NCBI RefSeq assembly: GCF_963576615.1
Contig: NC_088711.1
Location: 40,482,621-40,546,620, forward strand
From: Watersipora subatra
Lineage: Eukaryota; Bryozoa; Gymnolaemata; Cheilostomatida; Watersiporidae
Direction: 5' to 3'
DNA: 64,000 nucleotides
A model generated the notes under the pieces. The model did no database searches and was not told the DNA's origin. It saw only the letters and a program-made list of their open reading frames with translations. Of this stretch, positions 49,335 through 61,122 are shown one piece after another (position 1 is the first letter of the stretch; each line of letters opens with the position of its first letter). The translations under genes were made by a program, and so were the position numbers.

Positions 49335-50270
49335 CTTGGAGCTTTCGCATGTGTTGTTGATTCTACATCTTTTGTTTAAGGTGGCTGTTTCTGGCCTGCA
49401 AATAATAAAGTATTTTTGTTAGGTTTGAATAGGCTTTAGCTTTCTGCATAAAGTGCTATTTCATCTCATAGCTAGTACTGTTAGTCATAAGCTTTCAGAT
49501 GTGTCTGCTTAGTTTTGTGCTGCTTTCTTTGTCACTGTGTATGAATGAGGCATTGTGGTTTCTATATATAAATTTGAAGTCAGTGGTGTATAGTCATATG
49601 TAGGTGCTATCAGTGCCTGTGTCTTCTCTAGTCATTATGGCCTAGTATAATGTTTGCAGTTATTCAGTTTCTATCCAGTAGGCAGTAATTTCTTACTCTG
49701 CAATTGCAGTTCCTACTTGTAGTTGTGCTCTGCTGGTTGTTTAGCAAGCATCTATTATGTGAGTCTACATGCTGTTTTATGTTTGGCATGCACGAGTAGA
49801 TAAGTTTTAGTGCGTGTCTGTTAAATACTCTGTACATTGGGTGTGTAGAAAAAAAGAATGTATATATATAATGCTTATAAACTTTCTGCTTATGTTAATT
49901 TGTACTCTACATTAACAAGTGGGTTGTACTAAGTAATATATCGCTGTTGTGGTCTCCTGCAAGTTTTTGGTCAAGTTGAGATGTGCTTGTGTTTGAGTAT
50001 GTGGCTATACCTACAGTTGTTGAGTGCTTTCTAATAAGGTTGCGCTGCTGTGTGAAATTCATGCTAAATAATGGAGAGTGTAGTTAGTCTTTAGGTAATT
50101 TAGTGAGGTTAGTTTTTTATTACAGTAGGCGCGTGGTTACCTTTTTTGTTACCATAAAGCATTGTGCTGCTAGGTTTGGGGTAGGGTAAGTAGGTGTTTG
50201 CGTTGAGGTCAAGAGTTAATTAGAGGAAGTTTACTGACTTTTTCTAGCTTCGATAGTTAATTTTTTTTTT
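49335..50270 (-). pseudogene. Penelope-like retroelement, family B, 3' half remnant
   Basis: Read on the minus strand in shifting frames: KFISII, then MYRVFNRHALKLIYSCMPNIK, then a cysteine cluster (RNCNCRVRNYCLL), then FKFIYRNHNASFIHSDKES with TKLSRHI. This is the end of the RT region and the GIY-YIG endonuclease domain of Penelope-like elements, colinear with the better preserved family A copies at 53.5 and 56.7 kb (LSYSTMPNIK, CNCRTKSDCPLY, FKTRYCNHKSSI, ELSKYIW). Many stops. The strand is strikingly depleted in C and A on the plus side. Confidence 0.7.
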
Positions 50271-50271
50271 C

Positions 50272-50420
50272 AAACAGTGACAAACAAAGCGGCACAAAAC
50301 TCAACAAACAAATCTGGAAGCTTAGGACTAACAATACTAGCTATAAGAATAAAGCCTGATTGCTCTAAGGTCTGTCTGCCTCAAGCTTTAACTACCTGAT
50401 GCTCATAAAACTATGAGTCA
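50272..50420 (+). pseudogene. Penelope family B fragment in opposite orientation
   Basis: The plus strand encodes SDKQSGTKLNKQIWKLRTN and SYKNKA, the same endonuclease C-terminus as in the adjacent minus-strand copy (SDKESSTKLSRHI). A second, inverted partial copy therefore abuts the first at about 50271. Confidence 0.6.
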
Positions 50421-51634
50421 CTATTTCAGGAACTAGAAGCATTGTTATTATTCTGTTGTTCGTCAATAAAACGTGCCGATTCAGTAATTCATTAAATTAA
50501 CAATGTTAATCGAGTCAGTGAACATTGATGTTTATGTGCAATCTGGTAATTGAGTAAAATCTCTGACTTTTAGATCTTAGACAACGCATTTTAATAGCGA
50601 TAACATATATTACGACCTATATAAAAATTTTGTGATGATGATTGGCTAAAGTAGAGATCTTATACCTATCTATCGCTTGTGAAATTTTTTCAAATGTATC
50701 AATGTACACACCACAAATGAAGCACCCGCTCAAATCTAAGCATTTTAAAAATTGACCTCCTTTAAAGACTTACATCTGTGGACAGGGTTAGTTTACAAAG
50801 ACACAAAGGACATTAAATTGTAGCTAATCTTTTAGCCTTTTATTGATCTTAATATCATTCAATCAACCTTTTTGACACAATCACATCGTTAAATGAAGAA
50901 TTATGCAAAAAAGATAAACCCTATTCAAATCTATAAAAAAAATTTCATCTGCGCATTACTAAAAAATACTACATGTACATCATTCGCAGGCCTGAAACGG
51001 CAACCTTAAAAAAATAGGTGAAATCAACAACACATGCATGCGCCCTGATAAGTGCCTTCTAAGCCAATACGATTCAGGCAGAGGTAAAGCTACGAACAAC
51101 ACAAGTAACACAAAGAAAGGCAATTTCCCTAGCTATACATCACCAGTCACCTGAAAAGTGCAAAAGCACGAAGCAAACTTGTCGCGACTTCATAGGGAAA
51201 CACCAACCAGAAAAAAGATATGTATCTTTTTCCTGGTTGGTAAAAGATGTTTTGTAACTTAAACATAATTCAACACTCTAGTTATTATATATACTGCATA
51301 TTGTATACATAATTTAGCTCTGCTAGCTTTGTTTGAATATTATGTAAGACTGTTATAATAGGCACAAATTACAGTAATTTGTTCTGTTGCGATACAGTTA
51401 GACAGGTGCTTTTATGTCTCAAGTTATCTCCATGTTTTTGTTGTGGAATACTTTTTTATTATTATATATACTCGTGTTACAAACAGTACTGTTTTGGCTA
51501 TTGAAGCCTCATTAGTCCAGCTCAGAGTTAGTAAGAAAAAATTCTCAATGCTAATCAAATGAGATTTGACATGGAAGTTGGTGCGTGCACAGTTTTTGAG
51601 TATGAGCGTAAACTGATTAAAATATATTAAAGAC
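50421..51634. other. Interval, no gene recognised
   Basis: AT-rich. A hairpin lies at 51212-51251 (ACCAACCAGAAAAAAGATA and TATCTTTTTCCTGGTTGGT). Confidence 0.45.
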
Positions 51635-51935
51635 TAGCTTTGCCTTCCGGCGTTACACGGGTATTAAAAATCAGCTTATAAACAATGAGAAGTGATGAGA
51701 TTTGTTTACCATTTGCTGAAAGGCAACTCTCCAGCAAGTGGCAGGCCATTGCCAAGTAGCCTGGCAAATTGCCAATGAAAAATTCCCCTAACCAAGTTAG
51801 TAAGCTTCAAATGCCGGTAGGCAATAGCATTGCATCAGCATTGTTGCCCAGCTAGGCTATTCTAATAATACATGTAGATATAGCCGGAATGCAGACAGAC
51901 ATACGACACATGGACATACTTCGATACATATATAA
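51635..51935. repeat. Dispersed repeat with CCGGCGTTACACGGGTA end
   Basis: Starts GACTAGCTTTGCCTTCCGG then CGTTACACGGGTATTAAAAA, the inverse of the GGGCAACxCCGGG-type ends at 21005 and 49200. Ends in a GACAGACATACGACACATGG tail and a TA run. SINE-like or a LINE tail; the family was not identified. Confidence 0.45.
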
Positions 51936-51984
51936 TATATATAATATATATATAATATATACTAAAATTTCCCCTGTCATACAC

Positions 51985-53093
51985 CCCACGACCAAAGTGA
52001 TATTAGAAAAACGAAAGGGTACTGATGGTTGAGAAATGCAATATTAGCAGTCAAATGGCACTGCTGTGCAATAGGATAACTGCAATGGTAGCTGTAATGT
52101 ACTGGGTGCAGGTGTTATTATATACAACAAACAGCAATAATGAAAGGGAAAGATTATATGTTTATATTTTTCCCCTTGCAATAGGAGAAATGCAATATTG
52201 GCCAATATTGGAAGTAAATGCACTGATATTGTTAGAATAACCAATATAATATTTAATATAGTAATACAGTAATAATAGAAAACCAATACACAACTTTTTT
52301 TACATTTCAAAACGTCATAGTTAACAATATCTAGAAGTTGTGATATTTATATAGATTTTTAGAAAATCTATTTAACAAAACTAATTAGAAAAGATAATAA
52401 ACAGTAACATAGTGCCAATCATCGATGTTGTTAGTGTGACTATTACACTTCAATAGTCTTCCAAACTTATAATTAAATATTGTAATAATCTCATAAGAAT
52501 CGTTAGAAAAAGATATCATCGTCATTTCCTTTAGTTTCATTGCTTTGGACATCAGTTAGAATACCAAGTACTCAAAAGTTTCCAAAATGTCAGTTACTTT
52601 GAAATCGGCAAAAAAGAAACGATTTCTGTACTTCTACGTTAATTACCGAAACCTTCGGCAATTTGACAATGCTATAGACTGGTGAAATGTGCACGTTATT
52701 TTTTCGTGAAATGCGCACGACTTAATGGTTTGATTCTCTGTCGTTCGGCGTTTCGTTTGCCGGTCTTAATTTTAATAAAAGTAAGGCTTGGCCAGTTTTA
52801 ATAACGATTTTTGGCCAAATTAATCTGTCTATTTGTGTATAATCCGTTTAGATGGGTAAGTTTTAAGATACTGTCGACACTTTTCAAAGACTTGGTAATA
52901 TATTTGAATAAGTTTATATGTGTATTGTATTGTTATTATGCTTAAACGACTTTAAAAAACGATAGTTAAATTTGTTGATGAGATTTCAAAACGAGGGTTT
53001 GCGACGTTGTTGATGAATAATTTTCGTAAGTTGTGTGCACATGCATTTATCATAAAAACTCTCAAACGTTCGCTCCGCTCGTTTGGTCGTGGG
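51985..53093. mobile_element. CCCACGACC TIR element, copy 2 (1.1 kb)
   Basis: Inverted relative to the copy at 23542-25056. Ends are CCCACGACCAAAGTG and GTTTGGTCGTGGG. It shares AATATTGGCCAATATTG-region sequence and the GTAAGTTGTGTGCACATGCA segment near the other end. Shorter than copy 1, which has an internal duplication. Confidence 0.6.
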
Positions 53094-53136
53094 ATATATA
53101 TATACATATATATATTTATATATATATACATATATA

Positions 53137-53172
<36 letters not shown>
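53094..53172. repeat. TA-rich microsatellite
   Basis: TATATACATATATATATTTA units then pure TA, between copy 2 of the CCCACGACC element and the 3' end of the minus-strand Penelope copy. Confidence 0.9.
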
Positions 53173-53175
<3 letters not shown>

Positions 53176-55235
53176 TGGAAAATTAAATAGTTCACTTAGA
53201 TTTTCAGCAACTGACATTTTCCTGCTGTTGCATTCTTCAGGCTGTAAACTTCAACTGGAACAAGATGGTGACTTTTCAAACATCCCACTCTTTCATGTGA
53301 TTGGTGGAGTTTGTCGCGATCTGATTAACTTGTTACTAAAATTGCAGAGAAGATAACTCTTAGAATGAGGACTGATGAGGCAATTTCTGTTCTTTTATTA
53401 AGGGTTGATATGTCAGGTTTTTTAATAATGTAATATTTTTCAGAAATACATAAATTGCACTTTTTCCTTAAGTTACTGTAGGATTTAGCGTGTTTTAGTA
53501 TAGTTCAGTCTAGTTTGAAGTCAATGTCTCAGTCTTTTAGTGCCCATATGTATTTGCTCAGTTCTGTAGCATTTCTCTTTGAGCTATCATTTATACTGCT
53601 TTTATGGTTACAGTATCTAGTTTTAAAGTCGGTTTCACAAAGTTCTACGTAGGTCTCAGCAGTGTTGCTGTCTAGTCTTGTCACTTGTGCTTGGTACATC
53701 ATGCTCTTCTGAAGGCAGTTTTGGTAAAGCGGACAGTCTGATTTTGTTCTGCAGTTGCATTTATTGGTTTTGGTAGTTGGCGGATTTGAAAGTAGCTTTT
53801 TGTTATGGTATTCTACTTTGTTTTTAATGTTAGGCATAGTAGAGTAGCTCAACTTCAGGGTACTTTTGTTAAATATTTTATGTAGAGGATTTTTCTTTCT
53901 GAAGCACTTGTTGATCAAAGTCAGGAATCTTTTTCCTATGTTAGTTTTTACACTTGAGTTAAAAGGTGGGTTATACCAAGTTATGGTTTGTTGTCTAGTT
54001 TGTCTTTTTTTTGCTAGTTGAAGTTGTATTTTCAAAAGTAAGTACAGTCAAACATGGATAACTCGTCCACGGATAGCTCGAACACATGGTTAATTCGAAC
54101 GGTTTCTTTGGTCCGTTCCCACGTAATGATAAATTGCTATAGATAAATCGAACTCAACACTGTTAATTCGAACTGTTTTTTTGCCCAACGGCTACCGAAA
54201 CGGTTGTTATCGCTTTAGAAAATTACTTTATTCAAAGCCATAGAGGTAAACCTCATCTTTTCGTAATTCATAAGTGTTGTTATTACCACCATCGGCAAAA
54301 TAATTTTGTCAACGACTTTTCTAAAGGTTTGGTCAAATTTGATTTATACTGCTATACGATTAATAGCATGGGCTTGCCGGGTCACGCGCGCAAGGATTTT
54401 CGCCACGCACATACAAAACAAAAACAGCATGTTGTTTTGTATGTGTGTGGCGAAAATCCTTGAGTGCGTGACCCGACTAGCCCGTGACGAATAGTTTTTC
54501 GACGTTGATTCCGTGTTGAATCAACGTCGGAATGTTGAATGTTTAAAACGTCTTAAAAAATGTTTTTATTAAACGTATACGTTGTCTTAGCTAAAAAAAA
54601 CTATTCATCGTTTGACCTAAACACAGAATACGTGTGTACATTCAATAAGTATCCATTCAAAAAGCGTGAGTGATATACAATGTACCGTTAAACCTCGTAA
54701 AACTTTTAATTGAACTGCCTCGGAGTGTTGCTCTTAACGAATCCCAGGTAAAGTAAGGGATTTTTCTTTGGTAACTTTTTCTTGAAGTTGCATAAACTTC
54801 AAGAAAAATCGGCAAAATTGATCGTGGGTAAAACGCTCAAAAGAAAAAGATGTCTTTTCTTTTGAGCATTTCAACAACGATCAAGTTTTGCCAATGTCAA
54901 TCTAAAAAAAACGTCCTGGCAATAACATCACCTCAAACAACAAACCAATCTCAAGTGATAGAAAAATCTCTATACTTTTTGATAAAAACGTTTTAAACTT
55001 TACATTAGAAGCATTTAATTTGAAACAAGCCATTTGTGCTTTTGATTTATATTATAGTTTGCATATGTACATGTATCTACTAATAAATAAGTAAATACAT
55101 GGACTTGTGACAGTGCTCTGATAACTTGAACGCTCTGATAATTCGAACACTTTTGCTCGGTCCCTTGAAGTTCGAGTTATCCATGTTTGACTGTATATGG
55201 TTGTATCCATGGTTTTTCAGAGCTGTTTTTTACTT
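53173..55235 (-). pseudogene. Penelope-like retroelement family A, minus copy, split by a pogo-like element
   Basis: The 168-codon frame at 53529-54035 covers the RT C-terminal extension (TWYNPPFNSS, RFLTLINKC, LSYSTMPNIK) and a GIY-YIG endonuclease domain with the cysteine cluster CNCRTKSDCPLYQNC, then FKTRYCNHKSSI and ELSKYIWALKD. The copy is cut at the TA at 54043 by the element 54045-55193. It resumes at 55196 (TATGGTTGTATCC), which corresponds to the stretch before TTTGAAAATACAACTTC in the plus copy at about 56450-56520. It then meets the plus-strand copy head to head near 55230. 5' truncated and not functional. Confidence 0.8.
54045..55193 (+). mobile_element. Pogo-like non-autonomous element, copy 1
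   Basis: TIRs CAGTCAAACATGGATAACTC and complement, with TA on both sides (54043-54044, 55194-55195). Inside are three hairpins: 54369-54487 (arms with CCGGGTCACGCGCGCAAGG / TGAGTGCGTGACCCG), 54766-54803 (CTTGAAGTT..AACTTCAAG) and 54811-54896 (GGCAAAATTGATCGTGG..ACGATCAAGTTTTGCC). No transposase. Inserted into the minus Penelope copy, so younger than it. Confidence 0.8.
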
Positions 55236-57439
55236 AAATCCTAACGCAAAAGCAAACTCCTGCGAAAGTTTTGAATTTAAATCATGCAAGACGCCACCAA
55301 CCGTAAAAGAAATGACACAGTTTGAATTAGAACTTATTAAAGTTTTACAAAATATAGAAATTCAAAGCACTACAAACCATTTTCAGAAGAAACTGAAGAA
55401 CGATTTAAAAGCAATACAAATAGACAACAACATACTTGTCAAAACTGACAAAACCACTAATTACTACAAAACTAACACCTGAATTTTACAAAAAAAACTC
55501 TACTAGACAACATTACCAAAAATTACAAAAAACTATAACTGACAAAAGTGAATCAATAGGATTGAATGACCAACAAATTGCACGCAAACTACATCTTGAT
55601 GACAGAATTGAACAGACTGCGACAAAAGAGGCATTCATAACAGTGAAAGAACATGAACCCAATTTTCCCAACAACCCCCTTACAGACTTATAAACCCAAC
55701 GAAGACCGAAATTGGGAAAATAAGTAAACAAATACTAGCTAATGTAACCTATTCAGTGCGATCTAAAACAAAAGCAGCTTTATGGCGAAACACTACAGAA
55801 GTTACCAGCTGGTTTAAAGAAATTAAAAATAAACACAAACACTCCTTCATTACTTTCGACGTTTGCAAATTCTACCCATCTAAACCACCAGAACTCTTAC
55901 AAAAAGCACTAACTTTTCCCTCAAAATACACCAAAATCAGCAATGATGAATGAAATAAAATAATGCACACAAAAAATTCTTATCTCAGCCATAAAAATGC
56001 CACCGGGATTAAAAAGTACTCTGCCAACATGTTTGACATGACGATGGGTAGTTTTGACAAGACCAAGACTTGTGAACTCCTGGGAACTTACATTTTATCT
56101 CTACTACCAGATAAACTAAAAAGTAATACTGAACTCTACCGTGATGATGGACTGGCAATATGCAATGACACCCTTAAACATGTTGAAAATATAAAAAAGA
56201 CAGTTTGCAATATATTTAAAGCAAACAATTTGAAAATAACAATCGAAGCTAACATGAAAATTGTCAACTTTTTAGACGTGACTCTTGACTTAGCCAAAGG
56301 CTCATACGACCCATACGCTAAACCTAACAACACTATTTTATATGTACATAGACTGAGCAACCACCTTTCTTGCATAATTAAAACCTTACCCTTTAACATT
56401 AATAAAAGACTGAACAGACTTTCTTCTAGCAAACAGATTTTTGACAAAGCGGTACAACCATACTAGACAGCTTTGAAAAAAACAGTGGATACGACTATAA
56501 ACTTACCTTTGAAAATACAACTTCAACTAACAAAAGAAAAAGACAAACTAGACAACAAACCATAACTTGGTATAACCCACCTTTTAACTCAAGTGTAAAA
56601 ACTAACATAGGAAAAATATTCCTGACTTTGATCAACAAGTGCTTCTGAAAGACAAATCCTCTACATAAAATATTTAACAAAAATACCCTGAAATTGAGCT
56701 ACTCTACTATGCCTAACATTAAAAACAAAATAGAATACCATAACAAAAAGCTACTTTCAAATCCGCCAACTACCAAAACCAATAAATGCAACTGCAGAAC
56801 AAAATCAGACTGTCCGCTTTACCAAAACTGCCTTCAGAAGAGCATAATGTACCAAGCACAAGTGACAAGACTAGACAGCAACACTGCTGAAACCTACGTA
56901 GGACTTTGTGAAATCGACTTTAAAACTAAATACCGTAACCATAAAAGCAGTATAAAAAATAGCTCAAAAAAGAAATGCTACAGAACTGAGCAAACACATA
57001 TGGGCACTAAAAGACCGAGACATTGACTTCAAACTTGACTGGACTATACTAAAACACGCTAAATCCTACAGTAACTTAAGGAAAAAGTGCAATTTATGTA
57101 TTTCTGAAAAATATTACATTATTAAAAAACCTGACATGTCAATCCTTAATAAAAGATCAGAAATTGCCTCATTTTGCCATCATTCTAAGAGTTATCTTCT
57201 CTGCAATTTTAGTAATAAGCTAATCAGAGTGCGACAAAATCCACCAATCACGTGAAAGAGTGGGATGTTTGAAAAGTCACCATCTTGTTCCAGTTGAAGT
57301 TCACAGCCTGAAGAATGCAACAGCAGGAAGATGTCAGTAGCTGAAAAGATAAGTGAACTATTTAATTTTCCAATTTATACTGCTCCATCCTATGTTGAGC
57401 ACTCTGATTTTAGTTTTAAGTAGAATAAATTTCAATATA
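55226..57439 (+). pseudogene. Penelope-like retroelement family A, plus copy, near full length
   Basis: Colinear but broken frames give: the N-terminal region (ELIKVLQNIEIQSTTNHFQ, NNILVKTDKTTNYYK), LDDRIEQTATKEAFITVKEH, after a frameshift at about 55690 EIGKISKQILANVTY, the RT palm FITFDVCKFYPS, then an in-frame stop at 55951, FDMTMGSFDKTKTCELLG, the catalytic YRDDGLAI (about 56140) and NFLDVTLDL. From 56694 a GIY-YIG endonuclease domain follows with CNCRTKSDCPLYQNC, AETYVGLCEIDFKTKYRNH and a frameshift near 56975. RT plus GIY-YIG is the defining pair of Penelope-like elements. Tail repeats the 3' end of the minus copy (GAAGAATGCAACAGCAGGAA). Confidence 0.85.
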
Positions 57440-57625
<186 letters not shown>

Positions 57626-57629
57626 TGTT

Positions 57630-60600
57630 TCCTCACCCCGGATACCCCGTATGGGTGGTAAATTCTGCTCCAACTCGGGTCTCCTACCAGAGACCTGGGA
57701 GTTTGAGCACTCGCCTTAAGATCTTAGCTGTTCCCAATAGCGCACTTTTCTGCAACTCACCTGAGTTGATTGTTGTTGGTATTTGGGCAAGCCACATTTT
57801 ATGCGCCGGCGTTATTGCGCCCAGTGCCCCAATGACTACTGGGATTACAGTTGTTCTTACATTCCAGCATTTTTCAATTTCTTTTCCAAGAGGGAGATAT
57901 TTCTCTACCTTTTCTTTTTCTTTGCTGGCTATATTGTAGTCATTGGGTACTGCTATATCTAGTATAGTAGCCCTCTTGTTCTCCTTTTCTACCACCACTA
58001 TATCTGGTTGGTTTGCTAGGACATGCTTGTCAGTTTGGATGTAGAAGTCCCAGAGGATCTTAGCGCGGTCATTTTCATTCACCTTACCAGGAGCTTCCCA
58101 CCAGTGTTGTGGTTTATTAAAGCCATACTCATCACATAAACTTCTATACACAATACCTGCGACATGATTATGCCGCTCAGTGTATGCGTTCTCTGCTAGC
58201 TGCCTGCATCCACTGATAATATGTTGGATGGTCTCAGGTGCATCTTTGCACAGTCTGCATCTAGGATCGTCTCTAGTGTGATAGATTTTCGTTTGGAGTT
58301 GCCTTGTTGGGAGCACTTGCTCCTGGGCTGCCTTGATTAGCGATTCTGTATTGGCCGTTAGGTTTCTTTTGTTCAGCCACATATATGTCTAGTGAAGATC
58401 GCCAACCTTAGATATTTGTTGGTGGTAAGCACCATGAAGAGGTTTCGTGTGCCAGTCAATTTCCTCATCATCAGGGCGTAGGTCCGTTGTAAGAGCAGCC
58501 GATTGAAATTTAGCTAGCAACTTATCTGAGATGGCCATGGAGGCTGCATATGCTTTGATGCTTTGCTCCTCCTCTTTCACTGTCTGCTGTACACTTTTGA
58601 GTCCTCTACCGCCATCTTTCCTATCAAGATACAATCTAGTAGTATTAGATTTTGGATGGAGTGCTCCATGCAAGGTCAGCAGTTTACGAGTTGCTATATC
58701 TGTTTCTTTGATGGCTTCCTCAGTCCACTTAATTATGCCTGCTGAATATCTTATTACTGGCAGTGCGTAGATATTTATTGCCATGATTTGGTTCTTGGCA
58801 TTGAGCTGGCTCCGTAAGACCTGCCGAAGGCGTTTTTTGTATTCGGTAATGGCTTTGTGACGTACCTCGGTTTCGTGGTTGATGTTGCTTTGCATAATCC
58901 CCAAGTACTTGTACCCTTCTTTTATATCTTTGATGGTACCATTTGGCATTCTTAGGCCATCTGTGAGCATAGAATGGCCTTTTTAAGAATTAGCCTTCTA
59001 CATTTCTCAATACCGAAGGTCATTCCGATGTCCTTGCTGTATACCTGAGTGAGGTGTATTAACGAATCAATGTCCCTTTCTTTATTAGCGTACAGCTTGA
59101 TGTCATCCATGTAGAAGAGGTGGTTTATCTTGGTGCCACTCTTAAACTGGTACCCATATTGAGTTTCCTCCAGTATATTGCTTAGAGGGTTTAGGCATAT
59201 GCAGAAGAGCAGCGGTGATAAGGAGTCACGTTGATAGATGCCTCGCTTAATTTTTACACTCGCCAGCTTTTTGCCATTAGCCTCCAGTTCCGTCTTCCAT
59301 TTGGTCATTGACATCTTGATGAATGCCACAAGAGCAGGATGAACATTGTACATACTGAGGCACTCAAGTATCCAACTATGGAGAATTGAGTCATAGGCCT
59401 TTTTGTAGTCAATCCAAGCCATGGCAAGATTGATTTGCCTTCTCCTGCTGTCTTGACAGACCGTCCGATCCACCAGTAACTGATGTTTAGCTCCTCGGGT
59501 GTTGCGCCCAATTCCTTTCTGAGCACTGGTCATATAGTGACTCATGTGCTCTTCCAGTTTGTCTGCAACTAATCCTGAGAGCAGTTTCCAAGTGGTGGGC
59601 AAGCACGTTATTGGTCGATAGTTTTTGGGAATCGGCCCCTGCTTTGGATCTTTTATCAGAAGTACAGTTCGTCCTTTGGCCAGCCATTCTGGATGGTCAC
59701 CTTGTTCTATTAGACATTCCATCTGCTTAGCCATTCTAGTGTGAAGTGGTGTCAATTTCTTTAACCAGAAGGCTTGAATCATGTCATGGCCAGGTGCTGC
59801 CCAGTTCTTCATACGCTGCACTCTGCACTTGATGTCCTCTTTGCTGATGGTGAGTCCTTACTGAGCCACAGTGTGTTGATGGTTCTCTTTAAGCCCCTTC
59901 AGCCAATTTGCAGTGGTGTTATGAGTAGTCTCTTTCTCCCAGATGTCCTTCCAGAACTTTGAAGTGCTAGATCGGAGAGGCTCAGACATTGGCCTCTGCA
60001 GTTCACCTTTGAACTGGGAATACACTCTAGATAGATTATTGATGAACAGTTTGTTCATTCTCTTGTTATCCCGCTCTTTGGTGTACCGCTTCAGTCGGGC
60101 CGATAGTGCTACTGGCTGCTGTTTGGCATATTCTAGAGCTTCTATTGTGGCTTCCCTTTTTGGACGCTCCAAATTGTGGTTAGATCTCTCACTGAGCCTA
60201 CTAACTTTCTTGCGCAAGTCCTTGATTTTATTTGGTAGCCTCAGCTGCCAGGATGGAATGAAGCCTTGTTGGCATTGGCTTAATATCCATCTCCTCCAAG
60301 ATGACGGTTGCTGTACTGTAGATTAAGGCATTAGTCTCACTGATTGATCCAGTTGAGATCGACTCCAGTGCCATGTTAATGTCTTCTAACAGCTTCTTAG
60401 GTATGGCCTTGCTAACTCTTCGTAGTGGTACCCTGCTTCCATAATCAATAGCAGCTGACATCTTGTTGATGACATTTTCCGCAAGCTCTCTCACCCTTGG
60501 GTCAAGGTCCAAGTGACTCGTGTTGACTCACGGGTCTTCTTCAACCCGTGAGTCAACACATGATCCTGTATGCGTGACAGTGTGTGTTGATATGCACTAC

Positions 60601-61040
60601 TCATTGGTTGAGGTTACTTGGGTGAACTGTTACCTAATTTCATCTACCTCAAGTTCCGATATGAGGTGTCGCTTGATTATGTTACTCCTCTGAGCTACAA
60701 GTTGCTTAGCGGTTAGTGGCAATTCAGGGCGCATGTTTATCAGTTTCACAGTTGCCGCATCCTTCCCATATAGCCCCACTTTTGAGGTTCACTCATAAAG
60801 TAGCACTGCATGAGGTCCGTGTTATCAGTCCGAGTCCATTTCATCCGTTTTGAACCAGTAGCCCATTTTTCACTGCCTTGTTCTGGTTCAGCTACAGGCA
60901 GCGCGGACCTTGTTTGACCGGGCGACGTTATTGCCCTCATTATAGAGGTTGTAGACGTTATACAAGCAAGGGTCTTGACTAAGGACCACCAAAAAAGTGC
61001 AGTTGTTGGGGTTTGAACCGAGGACCTAATGATCACGGAC
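57630..61040 (-). pseudogene. Broken R2-type LINE with restriction-like endonuclease
   Basis: Read 5' to 3' on the minus strand: an N-terminal segment at 61036-60746 (MKWTRTDNTDLMQCYFMS), then LPLTAKQLVAQRSNIIKRH, 60512-60228 (DPRVRELAENVINKM), 60217-59858, the RT at 59821-58952 (NYRPITCLPTTWKLL, WIDYKKAYDSI, YMDD at 59102-59113), the thumb at 58970-58389 and the C-terminus at 58382-57684. The C-terminus has the zinc knuckle CRLCKDAPETIQHIISGC and the endonuclease motif QPDIVVV..ILDIAVP. Two frameshifts (between 60228 and 60217, and near 58960), two in-frame stops (about 59855 and 58386) and stops in the 60.5-60.7 kb linker make it dead. RT box B reads QRDSLSP where QGDSLSP is usual. It belongs to the early-branching single-ORF R2/R4/NeSL group. 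Confidence 0.88.
60523..60562. other. Perfect 16-bp hairpin inside the LINE
   Basis: GTGTTGACTCACGGGT, 8-nt loop, ACCCGTGAGTCAACAC. It lies in the damaged linker between the N-terminal segments of the LINE. Confidence 0.75.
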
Positions 61041-61069
61041 CCAATACCTTACCAACTGCACTATCTGTC

Positions 61070-61070
<1 letters not shown>
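61003..61070 (-). other. tRNA-derived sequence at the LINE 5' end
   Basis: The minus strand reads GGACAGATAGTGCAGTTGG (A-box-like TAGTGCAGTTGG), then GGTCCTCGGTTCAAACCCC (B box GGTTCAAACC) at the right spacing. The 5' GGACAGA has no pairing 3' acceptor strand, so it is not a working tRNA gene. It is either the head of a tRNA-derived SINE or a piece of a tRNA target joined to the LINE. Confidence 0.55.

Positions 61071-61118
<48 letters not shown>
61071..61118. repeat. TA microsatellite
   Basis: TA run of about 45 bp between the LINE 5' side and the pogo-like element. Confidence 0.95.

Positions 61119-61120
<2 letters not shown>

Positions 61121-61122
<2 letters not shown>

Noticed and set aside
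53529-54035. Host GIY-YIG nuclease gene
   Set aside because: The frame matches the Penelope-like plus copy at 56.7 kb and continues into RT sequence, so it is a retroelement fragment.
61003-61070. Functional tRNA gene
   Set aside because: A and B boxes are visible, but the acceptor stem does not pair, so it is kept only as tRNA-derived sequence.
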